A DNA stretch of 35,994 nt, taken from a virus. Shown piece by piece: positions 1 through 10,000 of the stretch (its first letter is position 1; every line of letters starts with the position of its first letter). Both the position numbers and the translations under genes were made by a program. The stretch covers positions 1 through 35,994 of the IMG/VR virus record IMGVR_UViG_3300025732_000128; one strand, given 5' to 3'. The notes under the pieces were generated by a model. The model worked only from the letters and a program-made list of their open reading frames with translations. It was not told the origin of the DNA and did no database searches.

Positions 1-93
1 CGACTACCCTGCATGGGTTGTTAGCCAGCGTGAAGCAAACACCACGCAAGCACCTTCTTCTTCTTCTTCTTCTTCTTCTTCTTCTTCTTCTTC
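1..93. repeat. 93-bp direct repeat ending in (TTC)13, identical to 20487-20579
   Basis: Bases 1-54 are identical to 20487-20540. Both copies then run into a TTC microsatellite, 13 units here (55-93) and 15 units at 20541-20585. After the run the two sequences have nothing in common. The internal copy lies in the middle of the protease fusion gene, where it encodes a poly-serine linker. The match starts at base 1 of the window and breaks exactly at the microsatellite, so I read this copy as a probable assembly join through the repeat rather than a true duplication. A real second poly-Ser gene cannot be excluded. Confidence 0.9.
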
Positions 94-400
94 TTTACCA
101 ATCACTGCCGCTGAATTTTCACACCTGAAGACGGAGAATCGAACGGTCCGCAGAAGAGCCGAACCGTTCGATCCGCTTAAGCCGAAGCTAGACAGCGGTG
201 TTGCGGCGACGATCTCGATGATCGCTCCGCTCGCACGCCGCTACAGGTCTGGCTCGAGTCCGACGGGAGAATACGCGAGGGCGAACAGTACGCTGTCGCG
301 TATCTGTAAGGACGAGTTCGCTCGAGGAGTCTCGATCAGAGAACTTAGTGACGCCGCCGGTGTCACGTATAAAGCTATGGAGAAACGAGTTAAACGATGA
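2..400 (+). CDS. Small HTH-like protein, 5' end missing or chimeric
   Basis: The frame is open from base 2 to the TGA at 398-400. Codons before about base 95 belong to the duplicated segment and its serine run, so only the part from LPITAAEF onward is trustworthy as this gene. No ATG, GTG or TTG lies in frame between 95 and the ATG at 218, and the residues upstream of 218 look like coding sequence, so the true start is probably lost. The C-terminus (ending in GVTYKAMEKRVKR) resembles a helix-turn-helix, with SIRELSDAAG as a possible first helix and turn. Small HTH proteins are common upstream of portal genes in actinophages and may be DNA-binding, possibly packaging-related; that role is inference. 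The stop overlaps the next start as ATGA, indicating translational coupling. Confidence 0.55.
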   Translation, partial: DYPAWVVSQREANTTQAPSSSSSSSSSSSSSLPITAAEFSHLKTENRTVRRRAEPFDPLKPKLDSGVAATISMIAPLARRYRSGSSPTGEYARANSTLSRICKDEFARGVSIRELSDAAGVTYKAMEKRVKR

Positions 401-771
401 GAGTTTTATGTGACATATTTCCCGCGCGTCTTCGGGTGATACCGTCAACGACACCGATCGACTACGACACGCTTGACGTTGTTCAGCCGGCGGACGGTTC
501 GCGTCTCGTGACGGTTGTTCGCGTCATCGTTTCGGACGACACGGTGCTTGTTGGAGGAGAGTCATCCGACGGTCCGATGTTGATCTTCCGCGAACGATAC
601 GATCCAGCGACACTGACCGTCGACCGCTCCGGCCTCACGCCGTCCCGACTTGTGACAGAGTCTGGAAAGGTACTTGTTTTTGACAAGGACCAGAACTGCG
701 GCTGCGGTTCCAGACTGCGGTCATGGAACCCGTACAGGACGCTCTCCTCGAGCAAGGACCCGACAGAGTGA
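397..771 (+). CDS. Conserved-type small phage protein of unknown function
   Basis: A 124-aa soluble protein starting at the ATG of the ATGA overlap with the upstream gene. The middle is rich in beta-type residues (VTVVRVIVSDDTVLVGGE). The C-terminal part carries a CGCGSRLRSWNPY motif, which I recall from small unassigned actinophage proteins encoded near terminase and portal. The closely spaced cysteines could bind metal, but the sequence alone does not show this. It overlaps the next gene by 49 bases, which fits a compact late operon. No function is assigned. Confidence 0.7.
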   Translation: MRVLCDIFPARLRVIPSTTPIDYDTLDVVQPADGSRLVTVVRVIVSDDTVLVGGESSDGPMLIFRERYDPATLTVDRSGLTPSRLVTESGKVLVFDKDQNCGCGSRLRSWNPYRTLSSSKDPTE

Positions 772-1058
772 ACAACTGGCTGACGTTACTGGTGCTCGCC
801 CTCGCGACAGCCAGATTGACACGACTCGTGACGACAGACCACATCTGTGAACGTCTTCGAGAGTGGATCTGGAAGAAATTTGGCGATCCGGGTTCGTCCA
901 TGCTTGGATACCTGATCACGTGCAACTGGTGCACGAGTATCTATGCAGCATCACTTGTTATCTTTATGTATAAGATAGCGCCAGATCCTACGTTCATCGT
1001 TTGTTCGATACTTGCTCTCTCGATGTTCGCCGGATCAATAGTTGACCGCGCTGGCTAA
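723..1058 (+). CDS. DUF1360-like small membrane protein
   Basis: A 111-aa protein with two or three hydrophobic stretches: roughly residues 19-36 (NWLTLLVLALATARLTRLV) and two segments after the conserved core. The core pattern, LTRLVTTDHICERLREWI followed by GYLITCNWCTSIY, matches the DUF1360 family, whose hallmarks are an R-L-T-R-L-x-T-x-D segment and a C-x-W-C pair before a membrane helix. DUF1360 proteins occur in many actinophages and Bacillus; their biochemical role is unknown. The gene begins inside the preceding one in another frame. A stem-loop directly follows the stop codon. Confidence 0.7.
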   Translation: MEPVQDALLEQGPDRVNNWLTLLVLALATARLTRLVTTDHICERLREWIWKKFGDPGSSMLGYLITCNWCTSIYAASLVIFMYKIAPDPTFIVCSILALSMFAGSIVDRAG

Positions 1059-1089
1059 CATCACGTCTCGGTACGTGATGTATTATTTC
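1058..1089 (+). terminator. Stem-loop, possible weak intrinsic terminator
   Basis: ACATCACGT (1058-1066) and ACGTGATGT (1073-1081) form a perfect 9-bp stem with a 6-base loop, beginning at the last base of the preceding stop codon. The following TATTATTTC is T-rich but not a clean U-tract, so termination may be partial. The element may instead separate or stabilise the mRNA ahead of the portal gene. Confidence 0.5.
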
Positions 1090-1122
1090 AGTTAGCTCCG
1101 TTACGAGGACGAGGAGACAAGT

Positions 1123-2853
1123 GTGGGCGTATTTCGCCGAAATAGCATTCCGCAGACGCGTAGAACCACTCAACCTACAGCTCGTGGAACTGTTTCACCG
1201 ATTCCGTTTGGATACAATCCGGCCCCGCTGGCCGCGTATTCAACTCCTCGTGGAATGACGGCTGCTGCGTCTCAGGTGCGTCTAAATGATAAGGGCGAAG
1301 CCGAGCATTTTCGCGTCCGTCGCCAAGCATACTCTGCTGCCTGGCAGTCTGAGGCTTGGGAGTACTACGACGCCATCGGCGAGATAAAGTACGCGTTCAA
1401 CCTTGTCGCGTCTGTTGTATCTAGAATCAAACTGTACGCAGCTGTTGTTGATAATCCCGCAGAGGCGCCAGCCCCGGTGAGAACGTCGTCAAAGGTTGAC
1501 CAACGGCTGGCGGCCGCGGCAGAACGGGCGCTTATTCGTCTTGATTCCGCGTACGGCGGACAGGCTGGTCTTCTGCGCGACGCGGCTCTAAACCTTAGTG
1601 TCGCCGGAGAATGCTATCTCGTGCAGATACCAGAACGTAAGGGTTCTGGTATTCCAGAGTCGTGGGACATTCGATCAACAGATGAAGTTCAGGTCGATCA
1701 GCGTAATAACTACGGTATAGCACCTCGTCGTGATCTGCTGACGGGCAGAGGTTCAGGTTCTGGTTCTGGCAAGGACATTATTTCTCTACCGTCAAACGCG
1801 TTTGTTGGTCGTATCTGGCGGGCGCACCCTCGTTTTTCCGAGGAGGCTGATTCGAGTCTACGCGGTCTTCTGGACCTCTGCGCTGAGCTGCTTCTACTCA
1901 ACAGAACATTCCGTGCTACAGCGAGGTCACGCCTGAACGCCGGAGCGCTGTACCTGCCGGACGGTTTGTCTGTCGCCGCGTCGCCGGATCCGGATTATCC
2001 GTATGACGATGAAACCGACTTGAATCCTGGCGTAACGCAGGAAGAGATCGCTGATGAGTTTGAAGATCAGCTGATTGACGCGATGACAACGCCGATTCGT
2101 GACGAGGACTCGGCGAGCGCTGTTGTTCCGTTGATCATCCGTGGCCCCGCCGAGCTCGGTGACAAGATCAAGCAGTTCAAGTTTGAACGAAGCTTCGACC
2201 CCGCCCTCGCGCAGCGCGCAGATCGCGTGTTGGAGCGTATTCTTCAAGGTCTCGATGTTCCAAAAGACATCGTCACCGGTCTTGCGAATGTCAAATATTC
2301 AAACGCGTTGCAGATCGATGAATCACTGTACAAAGCGCACATTGAACCGTTGATGCTGTTGATCGCCGACGCGTTGACCGTCGTCTATCTTCGTCCGTAT
2401 CTAATCGCAAATGGATATGATCCGGCGCAGGTTCAAAACATCGTTATCTGGTTTGACCCAAGTCAGGTCGCGACAAGAAACGACAGAGCTGTTGACGCGG
2501 ACTCTGGCTTTGATCGTAAGGCAGTTTCTCTTGAAACGTGGCGTCGCGCTCATGGATTTAGTGAAAGTGACGCGCCGACCGCGAATGAAATCGCGATGCG
2601 ACTTGTTTTTGAAAAAGGCATGATTACACCAGAACTGACAGAGGCGATGATTGGCGCCTTTGCTCCTGAAGTTATCGAGGCGGCTCGAGCCACGCAGCAG
2701 GCAACAAGCGTCGCACCAGTGCCAGACGAACTTCAACAGATGTTGCAGGGAGCTCAGCCGGAAGCTGCACCAGCACCCACTCCCGCCCCTACCGAGGCAC
2801 CAGCCGAGCCTCCAACAGCGGCAGGCGAAGAAGCTGGAACTCCTGTTTTTTAA
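1123..2853 (+). CDS. Portal protein
   Basis: A 576-aa protein starting with GTG after a good Shine-Dalgarno (GAGGAG, about 5 bases upstream). Length and layout suit an actinophage portal, the dodecameric ring at the packaging vertex through which DNA enters and leaves. Recognisable segments are the basic N-terminus, a YAFNLVASVVSRIKLYAAVV early helix, GECYLVQIPE, the WRAHPRFSEEADSSLRGLLDLCAELLLL stretch (quoted in pieces: WRAHPRF, then EADSSLRGLL), and the conserved late core around LERILQGLDVPKDIVTG and SNALQIDES, which is typical of portal stems. A GRGSGSGSG linker lies near residue 210. The last ~60 residues are a Pro/Ala/Glu-rich disordered tail. It precedes the Dps-like gene and lies upstream of protease and capsid genes, the standard order. 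Confidence 0.85.
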   Translation: MGVFRRNSIPQTRRTTQPTARGTVSPIPFGYNPAPLAAYSTPRGMTAAASQVRLNDKGEAEHFRVRRQAYSAAWQSEAWEYYDAIGEIKYAFNLVASVVSRIKLYAAVVDNPAEAPAPVRTSSKVDQRLAAAAERALIRLDSAYGGQAGLLRDAALNLSVAGECYLVQIPERKGSGIPESWDIRSTDEVQVDQRNNYGIAPRRDLLTGRGSGSGSGKDIISLPSNAFVGRIWRAHPRFSEEADSSLRGLLDLCAELLLLNRTFRATARSRLNAGALYLPDGLSVAASPDPDYPYDDETDLNPGVTQEEIADEFEDQLIDAMTTPIRDEDSASAVVPLIIRGPAELGDKIKQFKFERSFDPALAQRADRVLERILQGLDVPKDIVTGLANVKYSNALQIDESLYKAHIEPLMLLIADALTVVYLRPYLIANGYDPAQVQNIVIWFDPSQVATRNDRAVDADSGFDRKAVSLETWRRAHGFSESDAPTANEIAMRLVFEKGMITPELTEAMIGAFAPEVIEAARATQQATSVAPVPDELQQMLQGAQPEAAPAPTPAPTEAPAEPPTAAGEEAGTPVF

Positions 2854-2900
2854 CATCAAAAGTACTAGTTAAAATTAACTTAACACGATAGGACAGAAAA

Positions 2901-4031
2901 ATGCGCAATTTGGAAAGCGTTGAAAATAAGAAAGGTCTCGCTGGAGAACTCTACAGTCTTCTGGCTGACACGTACACAATGTACTTTAGAGTCCAATCAT
3001 GCCACTGGAATGTCGAGGGTTCAGATTTTCATGAATACCACGGATTCTTCGGCATGATCTATGACGATCTTGGATCCGCTATCGATCCAATCGCTGAAAA
3101 TATACGTAAACTAGGTTTTCAAGCACCGATGAACCTGCACGACATGTGCGCGGCGACAATGATCCAGGAAGAGCAACTATCTCCCGATCCCTTGAGCATG
3201 GTTTCGTCACTTCTTGCCGCAAATGGCATCGTGATTTCGCGACTCTATAGCGCGATTGTTGTTGCGAGAGAGATCATGCAGCCGGCGATTGAAAACTTCC
3301 TCGCTGACCGTCTCGGTATGCATCAAAAGTGGGAATGGCAGCTAAACTCCACGTTGAACCGTGGCTCTATCGGTATGCCGGGAAAAGCTATAGCTGATCA
3401 GCCTATTGGAGTGTCGGTTGTTGACATGAGCGATCAGCTGTTTGTTGAGTACGACACCGACGAGGGTGGAATGTACGCTTCGGCAAAGATCAAGTTTTCG
3501 GATAAGGTTGAAAAAATTCTAAGTGACAAGACTGCGGCATACAACAAAAAAGCTCCAGCAAATAGAGTTCTTTCAGTTGACCAACTCCGCGCTGTCTATC
3601 GTCGCGGCGCAAATTCTCATACGCTTGCTCACAGCGGGAGCGTATCAAGAGAATCACTTGCCATGGCTAGAGTTGACCAATTTCTAAAACTGTCTGGTCT
3701 ACAAAAAATATATGACATCAGCAGTTCGCAGGACAGTGATCTTCTTCCGGTCTCGCACCCTAAGTCAAGAAAAAGCGAATCAGCGCTCGTCGCGTCGCTC
3801 GATAGTGAACTTAGCATCGTCCTAAAAAATTCAGATGAATACGATTCGCCAGATAACGCAATTGTAGCATTAGCTGAATTTTCAGGCCATGGATACGAGA
3901 TAATTCCTGCGCTTCGCGCCGCATGGTCGCGTGCAGTCAATGCAGGCGACAGTGGATATAGCAGGGCGTATGAACTCGCGACAAAACTATATTCAAGCAG
4001 CGACAGTGATCTTCTTCCACGTATAGCGTAA
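2901..4031 (+). CDS. Dps/ferritin-like protein with long C-terminal extension
   Basis: Residues 1 to ~155 match the Dps (DNA-protection during starvation) ferritin-like four-helix domain, including the SCHWNVEG signature. Aligned by eye with E. coli Dps, H35, H47, D62 and E66 occupy the places of ferroxidase residues H51, H63, D78 and E82 with identical spacing; the D67 equivalent is Gly51, so the site may be altered. Dps proteins form dodecameric shells that oxidise iron with peroxide and protect DNA. The remaining ~220 residues are not ferritin; I recognise no domain, but DSDLLP occurs twice, near residue 280 and at the extreme C-terminus. The gene lies between the portal and the giant polyvalent gene, so packaging in the head is plausible but unproven. 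Confidence 0.8.
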   Translation: MRNLESVENKKGLAGELYSLLADTYTMYFRVQSCHWNVEGSDFHEYHGFFGMIYDDLGSAIDPIAENIRKLGFQAPMNLHDMCAATMIQEEQLSPDPLSMVSSLLAANGIVISRLYSAIVVAREIMQPAIENFLADRLGMHQKWEWQLNSTLNRGSIGMPGKAIADQPIGVSVVDMSDQLFVEYDTDEGGMYASAKIKFSDKVEKILSDKTAAYNKKAPANRVLSVDQLRAVYRRGANSHTLAHSGSVSRESLAMARVDQFLKLSGLQKIYDISSSQDSDLLPVSHPKSRKSESALVASLDSELSIVLKNSDEYDSPDNAIVALAEFSGHGYEIIPALRAAWSRAVNAGDSGYSRAYELATKLYSSSDSDLLPRIA

Positions 4032-4040
4032 GATGGAGCA

Positions 4041-7000
4041 GTGGTGAAAAAGAACAAGAATAGCAGAATTGCTAGATCAAAGTTTGCCGCCGGACATTCA
4101 AGTAAACTTCGTTCGCGTATCGAAATCACTCTCGCTGACGCAAATAAGAATGTTGGTCCAGAACGGCAAGTTACGTTAAAGACCGCAGTCACTGTCGCTA
4201 ACCGCGATCTAGTAAAAACAGCTAAAAGTTCGCCAGATGTTCGCGTATTTTCAGCGTTACGAGCCGTCAATGCTCATATCGCTCTCGCAAAGCACGATAG
4301 ACGTACATCAGCATCACTTTCTAACTCGGATCTGCTACCCATAGGGCATCCAGCTTGCACAAGAATGCACTCGATGACAGCGTCCGCACTGAGACACGCG
4401 CAGGCTAGATGGATTTCTGCGGATCAGTCAATCGACCCGGAAATCAGACCGCTTGTTGTTGCGGCGCATTCTGCTCTCCCTGGATCAGCCTCTCGTGATC
4501 ACGCATTTGCTCGACTTGCTACGGTCGACAGTCGACTTATTCCCATCTACGCATCGGTTGATCCGATCGTGGCTGTCGGTGGTTTTGGACTTGGAGGAAA
4601 CTCTTCAGCAGCTCGCTCGCTTCGTGCAAAGATGCAACGTCGCGACCGCTATGGCCGATTTGCATTCATGGGTGGTGGATTCTCTTTTAACTTGCGCGGA
4701 CTTGATGGACTCATGTCTGTAATTACCGGCAAGGTTGTTGGGCAATCTGGACAAGCTGACGACATTGAAATAGAAATCAATGGGAACTCGACTCTTCCTG
4801 ATGGCATCTACACAGTCCCGTCGAGTAAGGGCGAATCATTTAAGGCGATTATCGGCCGAGACGCACTTAGAAAGCTTATTGGAGAGCCAAGAACGCGTAA
4901 GACAATTGATGACGTGTTCGTAGATGTCAACGATCTTGGCCCAAGAAAAGAAGCGCCGTCAGGTTGGTCAAAGATCAGCTCAACAGGTGAGGGTTCTTTT
5001 CTACGCGAGGTATTTCAGTCAGAAGATGGGTACTTTGCCGTCAAGTCGTTTAGTGACCGCGGCGCTGTGCAATACGATCTTCACAGAGCAAATCTAAAAG
5101 ATAACTCTGTTGGAAAGAAAGTATCCTCTGGCGACTCATGGGCCAGCGTGCAGAGATCGGCTAAAAAAGATTCTCGTTCGTATGAAAAAGTGCTCAAGGA
5201 TTCGTACTCCAGAGAAAAATTTACCGGTGATCAATACGATCAACAGTATGAAAAGATCCGTGACCAACTTCTCGAGGAGGGATATTCTGGAGAAGAACTA
5301 GATGCAGAACTAAAGCGTCGCGCGTTTACTGCGGACTATCTTGCGAAAAAATCTAAACCGTACGACGACTTTGATGCGTACGCAGATTCGTTGTTTTTTG
5401 GAAAAGTAAGTGACTGGTACGTTGACAATCTATTGTCAAATTCCAAGTTGTCAAAATACAGAAAAAAGAAAAAGTTAAGTTATACCGACAAGATAAAAAT
5501 TGCAGAAATTGCGAATAGTGATCCGTCATTTGCAGACTATGTCGCGATTCCTAAGGGTATGACAAGAGATGAATTTGATGATCTGCGTAGTTGGGTTCTT
5601 TCTCCAGATTCTGGAAGTGTTAATTCAATAAAGTCAATCGATGTATCAGGTGAATGGCCAGTAATTAATCAACAACCTGCTGAATACATCGTCAATAAGA
5701 TAGCAAACGCTGTTGAAAGACTTCAAAAAGGTGAACATGTCGACAGAAAGACATGGACTGACCTTGCTAATCAGAGAAAAGCGCTACGTACTGATGCAGA
5801 AGAAATTGAATTTATCGGGTCGAATGTCAATGTCGGACGTAAAGCCGCTAGAGACATTATTGATAGATCCGACAACATACTTGATAGCGCCGATAACCGC
5901 GAACTCGGTGATCCACTGCGCGAAAGAGAGGTGGCTGAGGCGCAATATTTTGCTGACGTCGCTGAGCGCATAATTGATCATTTTGACCTTGAAGATTACA
6001 TCCGCGATGGACATTCGGAACTTATTTCTGACATTGCCGCCGTCCGCGACGCAAAATCAGCAGACATCGTCGAGTCCGACAAAGAATACATAGAGTCTGA
6101 TGTTCCAAAAGAACCAGAGTCAGATGTTGAAACGGGTGAACCAGCAACAAAAACTGAAGCACCTCTCGAGACAGCAGAGGCACCGGAAGAATCCACTAGC
6201 GCAGTTGTCGAAGAAGTAAAGTATACTCCTCAGGCCGGCGCCCGTGCGCTTACTGGAGTGACGAGAGACGAACTTGAATCTCAGATTGATGAAGCTATCT
6301 CACAGTCGCGTCCAGTGATCTTTGACTACAACGGAAAAGAGCGCACGTTTACTCCCACCGGTAAGTGGTTTAATCCTAAAGCTGGCCACACGAACCTTAC
6401 AGGGTTTGATGAAAACGGTGAAACTAGAACATACACCCTTGAAAAGATTACTCCAAAGCCAGCGCCGCCCTCGGCGGCAACTGTTCGTGAACTTGTTGGA
6501 GAAACTACAGCAGAGCGTGTCGCTGATATTGAAAATGCGATGACGAACGGTGAAGGCATCCGTTTTGTCTACAATGATAAAGAGCGGACGTTTATCCCAG
6601 AACGGGTGTATAGAACTCCGTCTGGAAACACGAATGTTGTCGGGTTCATGCAGACAGGCGATCAACCTGGCGAAGGCGAGAGCCGAACGTTCACAGTAGA
6701 GAAAATGGACTTGATACCACCGACTGTTGATGGATCAGTTGAAGATTTTTCAGATGCTCCGGTTTGGGAGCCGTTGTTTGACGACTTTTTTACTGTGCCA
6801 GACGGAGCTAAAAAAGTCAATATTTTTGACACCTATATCCCTAAAGGACGAACTACGGAAGGTAGTTCTGACTACACTGACGACCCGACAGTGCTCGCCC
6901 AGATGTTTGATGTCGACGAGTTGGCGACAGCTCTAAAGACTGCAGTTCTTCGTGACAGTGTAAGTGGTGATAGTGCGACAGGGTACGGAGATCTTGACTT

Positions 7001-10000
7001 TAGAGAAGGCACTGAAGCTGTACCCGCAGAAGCGCTGTACGAAGCTATTTCGCAAACGGGCATAGATGCTGACACACTGCTAGCTGTTATATACGACTCA
7101 GGATTTGACTCAGGAGAACAGAGAGATATAACAAATATAGAACTTGCCAAGCAACGCCGTGACGAGCTATTTTATGACCCCTCACTAAGTCCATACATCG
7201 ACTCGGTGCCAGTATCTCGCGAAGATTCAGATCGTCTTCGCGACCCAGATTCGTCAAAAAATCAAGAACTTCCTAGCAGAGTCGCTAATCTTCGTGCGGC
7301 CGTCGAGGATCTTTATTCGTCTCCTGAAACAAATCCTCGTCTAAAAGAAGTAGCTAATAGACTTCGCGAAATGTCTAAGGAGACAGCTCGCCCGATAGAT
7401 AGAGAAAAGCCGACTTTAAGTGAAGATGACAGAAACACTGCGTACATTGATCTTTTTAAAGAACATGTTGATCTAGCTCTCAGTTCTGATCCACAAGATC
7501 AAGAAGCGTTTGCTGGTATATGGGGAATGCTTCTTTCACTTGACGGTGGAGATGGCGACACTACGTGGGGATTCTATCCACACAACGTCAAGGGTCTTGC
7601 AGGCGGAGACGGGTGGCAATCAAAGATAGCTAGGGTTCTTTGGGATCGTTTTGGTGGATCCGATTCATATACTTCAGAGGAAGAAGATGAACCGATCTAT
7701 CTGCAAGCTGAAGAAGCTTGGAAAAAGATTGTAGACACCTACGGAGATCACGCATCATTCGCGTCGGCGAGAGAAAAACTTCTTCAGCGGGAACTGAGTC
7801 CAGATGACCCAGAAGCTAGAACTGCTGCAGCGTTTCATCGACTAGCTCTAGCGTCATCTAGTCCAAATGATAAACCTTTATATCGTTCAATTAGTGTTGA
7901 AAGAAATTCCGATCTGTTGAAGGCGTTGACAACAGTCGGAGCACAGATCTCAACCGATCCTAGATCGTGGACTGACGTAGATCTATCAACAGGAGACCTG
8001 GCGACTCAATATACGTTTGGAGCAAAAGCTTCACAGGACAGAGTTGTTTTTGAAGCTCTTCCTGGAGACGTTGACGCACTGGATCTTACAGGAATATCAT
8101 GGTTTGATGACGAGCGCGAAGTTGTTGCATCTGGTTTGTTTGAGGTTGTATCTGTAAGAAAGAACAAACTTCTGACTGGCGACAAACAAGGTGTCGAGCA
8201 TATTGTTCAAGTTCGTCGAACAAAAGATAAGCCGACAGACAGCGATGTTTCTGCAGAGCGGCTGACTGAGAAGGCGCCATCTGCAGAACAGCAACCAATC
8301 AAAACTCCAGAAGCAGCGCCGCAGGAGGTATCTGCAGAGCCTTCAATCACTTCAGCAAATAAATACTATTCAGGTATTGAAAACTGGAAACGTGTAGGTC
8401 CGCAATCTGGATCACATCCTGGAGGATTCTTTGAAGATCCAGAAGGTAGAAGATATTACGTAAAAATCCCCCACTCGAGATCGCACGCTGAAAATGAGTC
8501 TCTGGCGTCATTGATGTACGCGGAGGCTGGAATACCTGCGGCTGAAATTTCTCTCGGTGACTCGAACGGCGATCTTCGTCTAGTCTCACCTCTGATTCCA
8601 GACGCGGATGTTGAAGGTTTTGCCGAACGCGTATGGCAGGGTGACAGCGAAGTTCTTGATGCCGTACGCGACGGATTTGTCATGGACGCATGGCTAGCTA
8701 ACTGGGACAGCATCGGTCTAGTATATGACAACGTCGTTCTAGACGCTGACGGTAAGCCGGTCAGGGTTGATCCAGGCGGATCATTGATGTATCGAGCAAG
8801 AGGAGCAGAAAAAGGCGCAGCGTTTGGCGATCGAGTCGGCGAACTCGATACACTACGCGACCCAGATAATAACGAGCAAGCCGCGAACGTCTTTGGAGAG
8901 ATGACCGACGAGCAACTTCGCGCAAGTGCAATGCACGTTCGCGACATATCTCCGTCACGGATTGATGAAATTGTCGACAGCATAGTTAGTGACCCGTATG
9001 AAGCAAAACTTCTAAAGGATCGCTTGAAAGCTCGTCGTCAGTACATTCTTGACAGATTTGGAATTCCCGAAGGCACAGATGACAGTGACGTTTTGCCTGA
9101 ACCGATTTCTCTTGCTGATGACATCGGAATTGAAGCTCAAGATCTTCAGCCAGGTGACATCGCATACGACGAAAATCGAGTGCCGTTCGTTATTGAAAAA
9201 TCATTCATTGACGAAGAAACACCAAAGGGTAAGGTAAGTATCCAAGGATACTATCCAGGACACCAATCGCAGCGAAAAGAATGGAATCCGCAAACCGTCA
9301 TAACAGCGACTCGCGGAGAAAAAGTTCCACCAAAGGGCCCTCTAGAAGCGCTTCATAAGCCAAAACGTCCAAGAAAGCCAGGTTCATCAGCCTGGGGTGG
9401 CCGGATGGCTGAACTGCTACAAGGTGTTGAGACGTGGGAAGACGCCGCAGAAGTTATACGTGGAACTGACATCATTTTCTTTGACTACGAGACAACCGGT
9501 CTTATCGATCCAGATCAACCAAATGTAAAGAATGATCCGATTCAGCTTGGAGCCGTCCGTGTGCGAAACGGTAAGATAGTTGACCGACTCAATCTTTACA
9601 TGAACCCGGAATCAGAACTTTCAAGTTGGTCTTCTGAAAACCTTCTAAATCCTGACGGCGAACTAATCACTCCTGAATGGCTATCCCAGCAGATAAGCAA
9701 GAAAGAAGCTCATCAAAGATTTCTAGAATTTGCCGGCGAAAGTCCGATTCTTGGTGGACAAAACATCACTGGATTTGATCTAGAGGTTTTGAGACGCACG
9801 CTCTCCGAGAATGCCCTCGAGCTAGACATCGCTGGAACAATTGATTCAATGATTCTAGCAGATAAAACTCTGCCAAAGTACACTAAGGCAAATCCAGACG
9901 GTCCGCGGATGGTCACGAAGAACGGACAGGTTCGCGCGAGTAAATCTCTTGGACCAGTCGCAGACTATCTAGGTGTCCCGTTAGGCGATGGTTGGCACAG

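Noticed and set aside
188-934. Antisense frames over the first small genes
   Set aside because: They lie opposite well-supported + strand genes, lack ribosome-binding sites and recognisable motifs; they are shadow frames.
2867-2880. AT-rich inverted repeat before the Dps-like gene as terminator or operator
   Set aside because: Only 6 bp of A/T-rich pairing with no T-tract or repeat partner elsewhere; too weak to call.
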